A stretch of 64,000 bases of DNA, taken from positions 23,817 through 87,816 of the forward strand of contig JAEZTQ010000036.1 in assembly GCA_023443625.1 (NCBI GenBank), read 5' to 3'. This document shows positions 16,109 through 23,703 of this stretch, one piece after another (the first letter of the stretch is position 1; each line of letters starts with the position of its first letter). The translations under genes and the position numbers were made by a program. The notes below the pieces were generated by a model, which was not told where the DNA came from, did no database searches, and was given only the letters and a program-made list of their open reading frames with translations. Origin of the DNA: Bacillota bacterium. GTDB lineage: Bacteria > Bacillota_A > Clostridia > Lachnospirales > Lachnospiraceae.

Positions 16109-16627
16109 CTACAGCGCAGGAAGGATTTTCTCAACATCAGTGTGAGGTCTTGGGATTACGTGAGTAGCTACTAATTCTCCAAGTTTGGAAGCGGAGCTTG
16201 CGCCGGATTCAACGGCTGCCTTAACTGCACCTACATCACCTCTTACCATAACACTCACAAGACCAGAACCGATTTTCTCTGTTCCTACTAAAGTTACGTT
16301 TGCTGCCTTTAACATTGCATCTGCTGCTTCGATTGCTGCTACTAAACCTCTGGTTTCTACCATTCCTAATGCTTCTTGTGCCATTTTTCTTAATCCTCCT
16401 TGTTTTGTGGGGAGGATTTCTCCTCCTTGTTTTGTATGGAGGATTTCTCCTCCTTGTTTTGTGGGGAGGATTTCTCCTCCTTGTGATTTGACCTTTTCTG
16501 ACTTCTTAGTCTCAGCTTTGTTCTTTGCTGCCACTACTTCTTTATTTACATTGTTATCTTCTGTCAGTGGAACCCCTGTTGCATTTGTTGTCTGTTCATT
16601 TGCAGCTGTTTTCTTCTTTGCTGCCAT
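16109..16627 (-). CDS. BMC-H shell protein with repetitive N-terminal extension (two possible starts)
   Basis: The C-terminal 91 residues are a standard BMC-H hexamer domain ([13 protein letters not shown]...[17 protein letters not shown]), close to the shell protein at 17012. The frame is open upstream to an ATG at 16627 with AGGTGG before it. This adds 81 residues: a Lys/Ala/Thr-rich stretch ([12 protein letters not shown]...) and three 9-residue repeats of the type [10 protein letters not shown] second ATG at 16384 has the very strong site AGGAGG. Both products may be made. The extension would project from the hexamer face. The long start overlaps the previous stop by two codons. Confidence 0.8.
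   Translation of the reverse strand: MAAKKKTAANEQTTNATGVPLTEDNNVNKEVVAAKNKAETKKSEKVKSQGGEILPTKQGGEILHTKQGGEILPTKQGGLRKMAQEALGMVETRGLVAAIEAADAMLKAANVTLVGTEKIGSGLVSVMVRGDVGAVKAAVESGASSASKLGELVATHVIPRPHTDVEKILPAL
16394..16484 (-). repeat. Three 27-bp tandem repeats, each with an SD-sequestering hairpin
   Basis: Units at 16394-16420, 16421-16447 and 16448-16474 plus a partial fourth unit. On the transcript each junction reads GGAGGAGAAATCCTCC, a 6-bp stem capped by GAAA that buries an AGGAGG ribosome site. The 27-bp period keeps the reading frame. The last unpaired AGGAGG serves the ATG at 16384. The repeats apparently grew by tandem duplication. Confidence 0.9.
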
Positions 16628-16628
16628 C

Positions 16629-16916
16629 TTATACACCACCTGTCAATTTGGATGCGCTAATACCAATCATCTTTCGAGTCTCTTCATGGGGATTTGGTAT
16701 AACAGCATGAACACATGGTTTCATCGCCTTCTGGGCTGCTGCCTCAACTGCCTCTGTTACTGCTGCCACATCACCTTGAATGATAATGGTGACTAATCGT
16801 CCACCCATCTTTCTCTCCCAGGTAACAAATTCTACATCAGCGGTTTTACACATGGTATCCAGTGCATCAATTGCTGCTGTTACACTTGGTATTTCTATAA
16901 ATCCGTAAGATTTCAT
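16629..16916 (-). CDS. BMC-H shell protein
   Basis: A 95-residue single-domain BMC protein ([57 protein letters not shown]). It is more diverged from the two PduA-like paralogues either side. The ATG at 16916 is used; an in-frame TTG at 16937 has no ribosome site. AAAGG lies 13 bases before the ATG, a weak arrangement that may lower its expression relative to its neighbours. Confidence 0.85.
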   Translation of the reverse strand: MKSYGFIEIPSVTAAIDALDTMCKTADVEFVTWERKMGGRLVTIIIQGDVAAVTEAVEAAAQKAMKPCVHAVIPNPHEETRKMIGISASKLTGGV

Positions 16917-17011
16917 ATGAATAACCAGGCCTTTCAATTTGTAAATACATTCTTTTTTGACAAACCACCGTATCTATTTTCTCATGAGATACTTATGATG
17001 TCTAGATAAAA

Positions 17012-17287
17012 TTAAAGCTTTGGAAGTATTTTCTCTACATCAGCATGAGGTCTAGGGATAACATGTACTGCTACTAATTCACCAAGTCTTGATGCTGCTC
17101 CAGCACCAACCTCAGTTGCAGCCTTAACTGCACCTACATCTCCACGAATTAAAACACTTACAAGACCTGATCCGATCTTCTCTGTGCCTACTAATACTAC
17201 GTCTGCTGCCTTGATCATTGCATCTGCTGCTTCAATTGCTGCTGTTAAACCTCTGGTTTCTACCATTCCTAATGCTTCCTGTGCCAT
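17012..17287 (-). CDS. BMC-H shell protein, PduA/PduJ-like
   Basis: A 91-residue canonical hexameric shell protein: [57 protein letters not shown]. It is probably the main facet protein and the substrate pore. KIGSG at about residues 37-41 forms the pore loop. It is highly similar to the C-terminal part of the gene at 16109, showing local duplication. Two strong AGGAGG-type sites lie within 35 bp upstream. Confidence 0.92.
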   Translation of the reverse strand: MAQEALGMVETRGLTAAIEAADAMIKAADVVLVGTEKIGSGLVSVLIRGDVGAVKAATEVGAGAASRLGELVAVHVIPRPHADVEKILPKL

Positions 17288-17439
17288 AACACATATCCTC
17301 CTTGTATTCTAAGAGTATCCTCCAAAGAAGGTTTCTCAAATAATTTTTCAATGCTTGGTAAGCATCACAAATATTTATAGAAAAATCCAAATCTTCTTTA
17401 CTCTTATAATTCTTAATTTAATTTTATAGTGAAATTCAT

Positions 17440-17754
17440 CTAGTTCTTATCTAAACCGCTTAATGCCAGCATTTTCTCAATTTCCTTCTCTGGATTTGCA
17501 ATAATATGCTTTGTTACAACACCAGATAATCCATTCGCTGCAATCTCAGCGGCTTCTACAGCGGCTCTAACATCCTCCACACTACCACGAAACTTTACAG
17601 TGACGAGGAGAGGAACGGGAAGATTATCTGCATTTGCAGGCTTGTTACGGTCGAAAGCTTCAATGATTACATTCGCTGCCTTACATCCCGCATCACCTGC
17701 AACAAAGGCTGTAGTAAGTCCAAATACTTCTATTAAGCCAAGTGCATTACCCAT
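17440..17754 (-). CDS. BMC-H shell protein with an inserted loop
   Basis: A 104-residue BMC-H protein (MGNALGLIEVFGLTTAFVAG, LVTVKFRGSVEDVRAAVEAA, HIIANPEKEIEKML). An insertion of about 10 residues (DRNKPANADNLPVP) before the third strand distinguishes it from the PduA-like paralogues and would change the pore-side surface. The ATG at 17754 has TGGAGGTAAAG before it. First shell gene of the operon, after the alcohol dehydrogenase. Confidence 0.88.
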   Translation of the reverse strand: MGNALGLIEVFGLTTAFVAGDAGCKAANVIIEAFDRNKPANADNLPVPLLVTVKFRGSVEDVRAAVEAAEIAANGLSGVVTKHIIANPEKEIEKMLALSGLDKN

Positions 17755-17812
17755 CTTTACCTCCATTCTGCCCTTTCACACCTATCTCCATAAACTCTAT
17801 GGGATAAGGGTT

Positions 17813-19009
17813 TTATTCATTAACTACGGCTATTTTTAAACCTTCCATCTTTAAGTTGGTGATAAAGCCTTCATTAATTTCATTTAAAGGATATTTATGT
17901 GTAATCAACTTGTGCATTGGAAGTCCAATTCCTTTTGCTCTCTTTAAGAAATCAAAGGTTGTAGCGTAATCCCTTAAGGTATATACCCAAGATCCTACTA
18001 CTGTAATTTCTTTTGCACAAATATCAAAATGAGGATTGATAGTTGCATCTCCACCATTGATGAAGAAGCCTAATTCACAGAGTCCACCACCGTTGCGAAT
18101 GAACTTGTAAATGTTGGAGTGTCCCATAGGAGAACCGGTACACTGGAATGCAAAATCTGCAAGACTGCCACCGAAAGCATCTTTTACTGCCTCTGATAAA
18201 GCTTCAATGCCTTTGTAATCCTTGAAGTTAACAGATTTGGTTGCTCCCATTTCCTTTGCAAAATCAAGTCTCTTCTGCTCTCCGTCTACTGCTACAATAT
18301 TCTCAATACCCATGGTACGTAGAATTGCAATACAGATAAGGCCAATTGGTCCACAGCCTTGAACAACAACTTTGCTATTAAATCTTAAGATACCTGTTGT
18401 CTTTGCTCTCTCTACTGCATGGATTAACACTGCACAAGGCTCGATTAGAATTCTTTCCTCTAAATTCAAGTCACTTACATTAAATACAGTGGAGCCTCCT
18501 CTGATTACCATGTAATCAGCAAACCATCCATTTAAATGTACATCATCATCTGGTAATAAGCCATATACATCAGCTCCACCAACGTTTTGCTTGTTAAGAT
18601 CAAACATTGTGATATCTGGATTATCCTTAAATATCATACAGGTTACAACCTTATCACCTAGGTTTAAAGACTTTCCTGCGCTGTCCTTCTTAACATTCTT
18701 ACCCATCTTAACGATTTCTCCCGTTCCTTCATGTCCAAGAACGATTGGGATTAATCCAAAGGGATCTCTCTTATACTCATGGGCATCGGTACCACAGATA
18801 CCACAGCCTTCTACTTTTACAAGAATATCATCATCACCTAATTCAGGGATAGGATACTCCTGTAATTCGATCTGTTCGAGTTTTGTTAACATTGCTACTC
18901 TACTTGTCTTAGGCACAGCCTTTGAAGTTGCTGGCTTAGTCGCTGTAGGTGCACCTTGTAGTTCTTTTAGGACCTGTTTTACGATCTCTTCTATATTCTG
19001 TGAATTCAT
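17813..19009 (-). CDS. Zinc-dependent alcohol dehydrogenase with encapsulation helix
   Basis: A medium-chain dehydrogenase of 398 residues that probably reduces propionaldehyde or lactaldehyde, regenerating NAD+. The N-terminal helix MNSQNIEEIVKQVLKELQG plus a Thr/Ala/Pro linker resembles BMC targeting peptides. Then come the catalytic zinc site (GCGICGTDAHEYKRDPFG, VLGHEGTGEIVK) and the Rossmann motif VVQGCGPIGLICIA. The structural-zinc four-cysteine loop appears absent, as in some threonine/sorbitol-dehydrogenase relatives. The frame is open further upstream, but GGAGG precedes the ATG at 19009, 48 bp after the pduP stop. Confidence 0.88.
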   Translation of the reverse strand: MNSQNIEEIVKQVLKELQGAPTATKPATSKAVPKTSRVAMLTKLEQIELQEYPIPELGDDDILVKVEGCGICGTDAHEYKRDPFGLIPIVLGHEGTGEIVKMGKNVKKDSAGKSLNLGDKVVTCMIFKDNPDITMFDLNKQNVGGADVYGLLPDDDVHLNGWFADYMVIRGGSTVFNVSDLNLEERILIEPCAVLIHAVERAKTTGILRFNSKVVVQGCGPIGLICIAILRTMGIENIVAVDGEQKRLDFAKEMGATKSVNFKDYKGIEALSEAVKDAFGGSLADFAFQCTGSPMGHSNIYKFIRNGGGLCELGFFINGGDATINPHFDICAKEITVVGSWVYTLRDYATTFDFLKRAKGIGLPMHKLITHKYPLNEINEGFITNLKMEGLKIAVVNE

Positions 19010-19056
19010 TAAGTTAGCCTCCATATTGCCTTTACGGCATTTCATCGCTGTTTGTT

Positions 19057-20454
19057 TTACCTGATGCAAAGACTGTCCGCCATAACGCAGCGTCTTTGCT
19101 TTGTGAAGGTACGAGCTGAGGTAAGTCCTTCCCCTGTTCTGCTGGCGATGGTGAAGGTACAAAATCCTTCGCCGCCAAAACCTAAAGCTGCATAAGAAGG
19201 TGCATTCTTCACAAATATAGCCGTATCAATTGCCTTACCAAAGCGGGTTAAATTATCTACATTCGTGGAATGCATATGTGCCGAGTGACGATTTCCATGC
19301 TCTAGCCAAACTGCCTTCTCAATAGCATCGTCAATATCCTTCGCCCTTACAATACCTAAGATAGGCATCATTAATTCTTCGTCAATCAAGGGATGCTCTT
19401 TCTCCCCTTCAAAAATGATACAACGTGTAGTCTCAGGAGCTTTGATGCCAATCATAGAAAGCAGCGTAATTGCATCTTTACCTACGCATTTACGATTTAG
19501 CTTATTATCCTTTAGAACAACTGCTGTAAGCTTATCCTGTTCTTCTTTATTAATGACATAGCAGCCATTCTCAATTAAGTAATGTATTAACTCGTCCATA
19601 ATCTGACTTACAGCTACAATTTCTTTCTCGGCGATGCAAGGTAGGTTATTGTCAAAGGTACAACCATTTACAATGTCTCTCGCTGCCTTAGGAATATTTG
19701 CAGTTTCATCTACAAGTACAGGAGGATTACCTGCACCTGCACCAATGCCTCTTTTACCAGAAGAAAGTACAGTGGTTACTACGCCAGGACCGCCAGTAGC
19801 AGCAATAAGAGGAATATCCTTATGCTTTATCATAATATCACTGGTTGCCATGGTGGGCTTTGCTACAGATACTGCTACATTATCAGGACCGCCTGCTTCT
19901 AAGGATGCTTCATTGATTAATTGTACTGCATAATTAGAAACCTTTACAGCTGCCGGGTGGGGATTAAACACTACGGTATTTCCGCCTGCCAGCATACCTA
20001 TAGTATTACATAAAACTGTCTCGCTTGGATTGGTACAAGGTGTTATAGCACCTATAACCCCAAAGGGTCCCATCTCAACCAAGGTCAAACCTCTGTCTCC
20101 AGACCAAGCTGTCGTAGTGATATCTTCTGTTCCCGGTGTCTTTTCTGCAAGCAACTGATGCTTTAAGATCTTATGAGCTACATTACCCATACCGGTTTCT
20201 TCTACACCCATCTTCGCTAATTTCTCAGCGTTCTCCAAGGTTTTCTTACGTATATTACCGATTATCTTCTCACGACAATCCATGGATAATTTCTGTACGA
20301 TTGTCTGAGCTTTCTTTGCTGCCTTAATGGCTTCGTTCATATCATCAAAAATACCAAGTGAATTTGTCTTTGCTGTCATACTCTCTGAAGTACCTTGTAT
20401 TTTAGCTATCACTTGCTCCACGATATTTTGAAGCATAACATCATTCTCTATCAA
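19057..20454 (-). CDS. pduP: CoA-acylating propionaldehyde dehydrogenase
   Basis: This oxidises propionaldehyde to propionyl-CoA in the lumen. The 465-residue protein has an N-terminal encapsulation helix (MLQNIVEQVIAKIQG) and the catalytic Cys in DNNLPCIAEKE (about residue 267), with the Rossmann-like NPHPAAVKVSN and GGPGVVTTVL motifs. The best start is TTG at 20454, which follows GAGGAGG with normal spacing and overlaps the stop of the upstream gene by one base pair step (TTGA); the first ATG six codons later has no site. Length matches PduP/EutE. Confidence 0.92.
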   Translation of the reverse strand: MIENDVMLQNIVEQVIAKIQGTSESMTAKTNSLGIFDDMNEAIKAAKKAQTIVQKLSMDCREKIIGNIRKKTLENAEKLAKMGVEETGMGNVAHKILKHQLLAEKTPGTEDITTTAWSGDRGLTLVEMGPFGVIGAITPCTNPSETVLCNTIGMLAGGNTVVFNPHPAAVKVSNYAVQLINEASLEAGGPDNVAVSVAKPTMATSDIMIKHKDIPLIAATGGPGVVTTVLSSGKRGIGAGAGNPPVLVDETANIPKAARDIVNGCTFDNNLPCIAEKEIVAVSQIMDELIHYLIENGCYVINKEEQDKLTAVVLKDNKLNRKCVGKDAITLLSMIGIKAPETTRCIIFEGEKEHPLIDEELMMPILGIVRAKDIDDAIEKAVWLEHGNRHSAHMHSTNVDNLTRFGKAIDTAIFVKNAPSYAALGFGGEGFCTFTIASRTGEGLTSARTFTKQRRCVMADSLCIR

Positions 20455-21089
20455 GCCATTACCTCCTCTAGCCTATTGCTCCCATACTCAGCAAGGACTG
20501 TATCCTGTGCTTCGGTTCCACCACTTACACCAATCGCTCCAATTATTGTTCCATTCTGTATAAGGGGCATCCCACCACCAAAGATCACTATTTTTCCTTG
20601 ATTCGTATGTTGTATTCCATATAAATCTTGTCCTGGCTGACTCAATCCCTTCAGCACTGCTGTAGACATCTTTAGGGCAGCACTGGTATATGCTTTGTTG
20701 GTTGCTATATCATAACTGGCAATATAGGCATCATCCATACAATGGACTGCTATGGGATGGGCAGCTTCATTATAAACTGCGATGATGACAGATAAATTCA
20801 TCTCAGCTGCTTTCTTTTCTACTATCTCAATGAGAGCAACTGCTTCTTTAAGACCTAGTTTCTTTTCTACCAAGGGTTTATGTATATTAGATCCCTCAGC
20901 ATTAATCATATCCTCAATGATGGTTGTAAGGAGTTGCTCTTGGGTCTGATAGAGTTTCTTCTCAATCTTTATGAGCTGATCCTTAATCTCTGTACTTATC
21001 TGTACAGCTTCTACATCACTGGTTATTTCTCTTATGCTGTGATAGATGCTAGCCAGTTTATTACCATCAGGTTTCTTGGTTTGGTACAT
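20451..21089 (-). CDS. GlcG/HbpS-like (PduO C-terminal type) protein
   Basis: A 212-residue protein with the GlcG/HbpS/DUF336 domain (about residues 75-210): AVALIEIVEKKAAEMNLSVI, AHPIAVHCMDDAYIASYDIA, NKAYTSAALK, GGGMPLIQNGTIIGAIGVSG. This is the same domain found at the C terminus of PduO. Here the adenosyltransferase half is missing and replaced by an unrelated ~70-residue helical N terminus. Haem or flavin-related roles have been proposed for the family, but the function in microcompartments is unsettled. It lies between the aldolase and PduP genes and is translationally coupled to the latter. Confidence 0.8.
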   Translation of the reverse strand: MYQTKKPDGNKLASIYHSIREITSDVEAVQISTEIKDQLIKIEKKLYQTQEQLLTTIIEDMINAEGSNIHKPLVEKKLGLKEAVALIEIVEKKAAEMNLSVIIAVYNEAAHPIAVHCMDDAYIASYDIATNKAYTSAALKMSTAVLKGLSQPGQDLYGIQHTNQGKIVIFGGGMPLIQNGTIIGAIGVSGGTEAQDTVLAEYGSNRLEEVMA

Positions 21090-21174
21090 AATATAAAATA
21101 CCTCATTTCCACAGTCAGAATACCAAGCAATGAATACACATCATTTCTACTGGGGTAGATATTCTGTTAAAGGA

Positions 21175-21978
21175 TTATTTTAAACCTAACTGCTCGATTA
21201 CTTTCTTAGCAATCTCAGATACTAATGCGTCGGAATTTGATGCATCACTTTTTGTCTCATGACCTTTACATCCGTGACATCCAGTCTTGCCTTTGTTAAC
21301 ATTAGCGCAAAGATCTGCTGGGTGCTTTCCTGTCATACCGAACTGTCTACGAATTTCATATAATCTCTGAACCTGAGAATCAGATAATTCCTTTGGTCCG
21401 CCAATCTGTTTAGCGATAAATAATAATTGAGCATAGAACTCTACGGATTCCATCTTGTGGTAAGCGGAAAGTAAGGAGTCTGAGTAAGTAAGTGCTCCAT
21501 GGTTCTCTAATAATACTGCATCATAATGTTGAAGATATTTGGAGATTGCGTCCGGAATCTCTTCTGTGGAAGGAGTGCCGTACTCTGCAATTGGAACACA
21601 ACCAAGGGTAATTACTGCTTCTGGCATAATTGGCTGTGTTAAAGGAATACCAGCAATGGCAAAGCCTGTTGCATACATAGGATGTGCATGAACTACAGAC
21701 ACAACGTCAGGTCTTTCTTTGTAAACTCTCATATGCATCTTTATTTCAGAAGAAGGCTTAAATCCAGGATTAGCCTGAATTACTTTACCCTCTTTATCAA
21801 CCTTACAGATATATTCAGGTGTCATGAAACCTTTACTTACACCAGTAGGTGTACATAAGAATTCATTATCACTAATCTTTACTGAGATGTTACCATCATT
21901 AGCAGCTACCATGCCTTTGTTATAAATTCTTCTACCTATCTCGCATATCTCTTTTTTGATTTCGTATTCAGATTTCAT
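21175..21978 (-). CDS. fucA: L-fuculose/rhamnulose-1-phosphate class II aldolase
   Basis: This cleaves L-fuculose-1-phosphate (or rhamnulose-1-phosphate) to dihydroxyacetone phosphate and L-lactaldehyde, the source of 1,2-propanediol. The 267-residue protein has the class II aldolase fold with zinc-binding histidines in VVHAHPMYATGFA and LLENHGALTY and the substrate loop TPTGVSKGFM. A C-terminal extension (about residues 215-267) contains a Cys/Gly/His-rich piece and ends in LVSEIAKKVIEQLGLK, an amphipathic helix like an encapsulation peptide. It is the first gene of the operon, behind a consensus promoter; AGGAGG precedes the ATG. Confidence 0.9.
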   Translation of the reverse strand: MKSEYEIKKEICEIGRRIYNKGMVAANDGNISVKISDNEFLCTPTGVSKGFMTPEYICKVDKEGKVIQANPGFKPSSEIKMHMRVYKERPDVVSVVHAHPMYATGFAIAGIPLTQPIMPEAVITLGCVPIAEYGTPSTEEIPDAISKYLQHYDAVLLENHGALTYSDSLLSAYHKMESVEFYAQLLFIAKQIGGPKELSDSQVQRLYEIRRQFGMTGKHPADLCANVNKGKTGCHGCKGHETKSDASNSDALVSEIAKKVIEQLGLK

Positions 21979-21996
21979 TTGAAATTCCTCCTGTTT

Positions 21997-22008
21997 TATG
22001 TGGTTTTT
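21997..22008 (-). promoter_or_regulatory. ACCACA operator-like repeat, leader copy
   Basis: On the minus strand this reads AAAAACCACATA, located between the -10 element and the fucA ribosome site. It matches the two copies upstream of the promoter (22068-22089). It is likely a binding site of the operon's DeoR-type regulator. Confidence 0.45.
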
Positions 22009-22032
22009 GTTTGTATTTTATTGTTTGATTAA

Positions 22033-22061
22033 ATCATATCATGTAAAACAACATCTGTCAA
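22033..22061 (-). promoter_or_regulatory. Consensus SigA promoter of the BMC operon
   Basis: The minus strand has TTGACA (22056-22061), a 17-bp spacer and TATGAT (22033-22038), very close to the ideal vegetative promoter. It lies 55-83 bp before the fucA start. Such a strong core promoter usually needs repression, consistent with the flanking repeats. Confidence 0.85.
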
Positions 22062-22067
22062 CATATA

Positions 22068-22089
22068 TATGTGGTGTTTTGTGGTTTTT
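22068..22089 (-). promoter_or_regulatory. Two ACCACA direct repeats upstream of the BMC promoter
   Basis: GTGG begins at 22071 and again at 22081, exactly one helical turn apart, each followed by a T-run (AAAACACCACATA and AAAAACCACAAAA on the minus strand). Direct repeats of this kind are typical DeoR-family operators. Confidence 0.5.
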
Positions 22090-22140
22090 CTTTGTTTTTG
22101 TTTTGTTTTGGGATTGGCATAAACTTTTTGTTCTAGGGAC

Positions 22141-22371
22141 GGTACCTTGACAACCCTACTCTATTTGACTTCCGGTTAGATCCTTCTGTAATACTAAGCT
22201 TTTGTCTAGGAGCTTGAACCAGTCTGTCGGAGCAAAGCGACTTCCATGTCGCTTACTCCTAAAATGTCCCTCCTTGGACATTTTCCAGACTTCATCGCTC
22301 CTACTCCAAAAGCAAGTATTACATAGAAGGTTCTAAAGTTAAGTCAAATAGAGTAGGATTGCCAAGGTACC
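22141..22371. repeat. 231-bp imperfect inverted-repeat element
   Basis: The ends are GGTACCTTG and its complement. Left and right arms of about 75 nt are largely complementary, including the exact shared block CCTACTCTATTTGACTT and CCTTCT...GTAATACT. The centre (about 22227-22297) carries GTCTG/CAGAC enclosing two hairpins, GCGAC/GTCGC and AATGTCC/GGACATT. No reading frame is present. It may be a MITE-like element or a long structured RNA between the BMC promoter and the sdpR-like gene. Confidence 0.8.
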
Positions 22372-22587
22372 TGTTCATATAAATAATTATATCTTAGAAA
22401 AACAATCCTTAAGATAATGAAATTAACAAGACGCCCCATAAGTCATCTTTTTAGTAGAACTAAGTCTATATTTCTTTATTTAATAATTTTGAGAAATGAA
22501 AATATTATCGTAATTGAGGGGTATATTCTGCAGTTTTATATCTTTTTTAGTACCAGGTTTCTGCCCTTGTAATAAAACAGATTTTAT

Positions 22588-22621
22588 AACAACTATTTAG
22601 ATATTTTTCTAAATAGTTGTT
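22588..22621 (+). promoter_or_regulatory. Operator dyad 1 of the sdpR-sdpI-like operon
   Basis: A 14-bp perfect inverted repeat (AACAACTATTTAGA and its complement, 6-bp spacer) overlaps the -35 hexamer of the promoter at 22620. ArsR/SdpR repressors bind such AT-rich dyads. Confidence 0.6.
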
Positions 22622-22648
22622 GACAAAGATATCAAGAGACAGTATTCT
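22620..22648 (+). promoter_or_regulatory. SigA promoter of the sdpR-sdpI-like operon
   Basis: TTGACA (22620-22625), 17-bp spacer, TATTCT (22643-22648). It lies between two similar operator dyads. Confidence 0.7.
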
Positions 22649-22649
22649 G

Positions 22650-22671
22650 TATTTAGAAATTTATCTAAATA
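22650..22671 (+). promoter_or_regulatory. Operator dyad 2 of the sdpR-sdpI-like operon
   Basis: TATTTAGA-N6-TCTAAATA repeats the core of dyad 1 just after the -10 element, ending a few bases before the ribosome site. Two sites flanking one promoter suggest tight autoregulation. Confidence 0.6.
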
Positions 22672-22682
22672 GTTTGGAGGTG

Positions 22683-22964
22683 ATGATAATAGGCTTTGCG
22701 GAGACTTTCAAGGCATTGTCCGACCCTGTTAGGCGAGATATCTTAGTCTTGCTTAAAAAAGGTCGAATGTCCGCTGGTGAGATTGGAAGCCATTTTAATA
22801 TGACAGGTGCAACTATTTCCTACCACCTTAATATTTTAAAAAAGGCTGAACTAGTATATGAGGAGCGTGAAAAGAATTTTATTTACTATGATTTAAATAC
22901 ATCAATCGTGGAAGAAGTAATGCTTTGGTTATCTGATTTGAAAGGGGATACTAGGAATGAATAG
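22683..22964 (+). CDS. sdpR: ArsR-family repressor, SdpR-like
   Basis: A winged-helix regulator of 93 residues: FAETFKALSDPVRRDILVLL, GEIGSHFNMTGATISYHLNI (recognition helix), EREKNFIYYDLNTSIVEE. No metal-binding cysteines are seen, as in SdpR, the autorepressor of sdpRI. The ATG at 22683 is close behind GGAGG (2-nt spacing), so a non-ATG start just downstream is possible; an upstream ATG at 22617 lies inside the operator. The stop overlaps the start of the SdpI-like gene. Confidence 0.8.
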   Translation: MIIGFAETFKALSDPVRRDILVLLKKGRMSAGEIGSHFNMTGATISYHLNILKKAELVYEEREKNFIYYDLNTSIVEEVMLWLSDLKGDTRNE

Positions 22965-23610
22965 ATTAATGAAGAATAAGGGATATATTCTAATTACATG
23001 TATTATAACATTACTACCCATGTTGGTGGGAATTTATCTATGGCCACAGTTACCTGATAAAATGGCTACACATTTTGGAATAGACAATGTACCCGATGGA
23101 TTTAGCAGTAAAGGCTTTACTGTCTTTGGGTTACCATTGATTTTACTCCTTGTACATATAATCTGTGCCTTTGTCACCCTACTTGATCCTAAGGGAAAGG
23201 GGATTAATAAAAAATTTCTTAGAATTATACTGGTATTTTGCCCTATGACTTCAATTTTTTGCGGAATCACTTTTTATGGTTATATCATAAAACCAGATAT
23301 AAATATTGATCTTCTCGTAAATTTATTTTGCGGAATTATCTTTATTATCATTGGTAATTACCTGCCTAAGTGTAGACAAAATTATACTGTTGGTATTAAA
23401 ATCCCTTGGACCCTTGATAGTGAAGACAATTGGAGTCGTACACATAGATTAGCTGGATGGGTATGGGTACTATGCGGGCTCTTCTTTATAATGAATATTT
23501 TTGTAAATTTTGGTGGATGGATATATTGTTTTACTATTGGAATTATGGTCATCGTTCCAGTTGGCTATTCCTTTCTCTACTATTTAAAACACAATGGAAC
23601 AACGAAGTAA
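22957..23610 (+). CDS. sdpI: SdpI-like membrane protein (DUF1648/SdpI family)
   Basis: A 217-residue membrane protein with about six segments. The N-terminal DUF1648 part reads LPDKMATHFGIDNVPDGFSS; the C-terminal SdpI part reads IIIGNYLPKCRQNYTVGIKI and WSRTHRLAGWVWVLCGLFF. In Bacillus subtilis SdpI gives immunity to the SDP toxin and sequesters SdpR at the membrane. Overlap with the regulator gene by eight bases fits that two-gene signalling unit. No toxin gene is nearby, so it may serve envelope-stress sensing or defence against foreign SDP-like peptides. Confidence 0.85.
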   Translation: MNRLMKNKGYILITCIITLLPMLVGIYLWPQLPDKMATHFGIDNVPDGFSSKGFTVFGLPLILLLVHIICAFVTLLDPKGKGINKKFLRIILVFCPMTSIFCGITFYGYIIKPDINIDLLVNLFCGIIFIIIGNYLPKCRQNYTVGIKIPWTLDSEDNWSRTHRLAGWVWVLCGLFFIMNIFVNFGGWIYCFTIGIMVIVPVGYSFLYYLKHNGTTK

Positions 23611-23640
23611 AAAGTTATATCAAAATATAAGTACTGCAAA

Positions 23641-23690
23641 ACAAAAGGAGGGGCTCGCAAAGTGAGCCTCTCCTTTTGTTTTTGCTTTTT
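23641..23690 (+). terminator. Terminator after the sdpI-like gene
   Basis: ACAAAAGGAG(G)GGCTC pairs with its complement across a short loop and is followed by TTTTTGCTTTTT. It separates convergent genes and may work in both directions. Confidence 0.85.
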
Positions 23691-23703
23691 TATGACGGAA
23701 GGA

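Noticed and set aside
16185..16796. 203-residue plus-strand open frame across the shell genes
   Set aside because: It is antisense to two clear BMC-H genes and has no ribosome site or recognisable domain.
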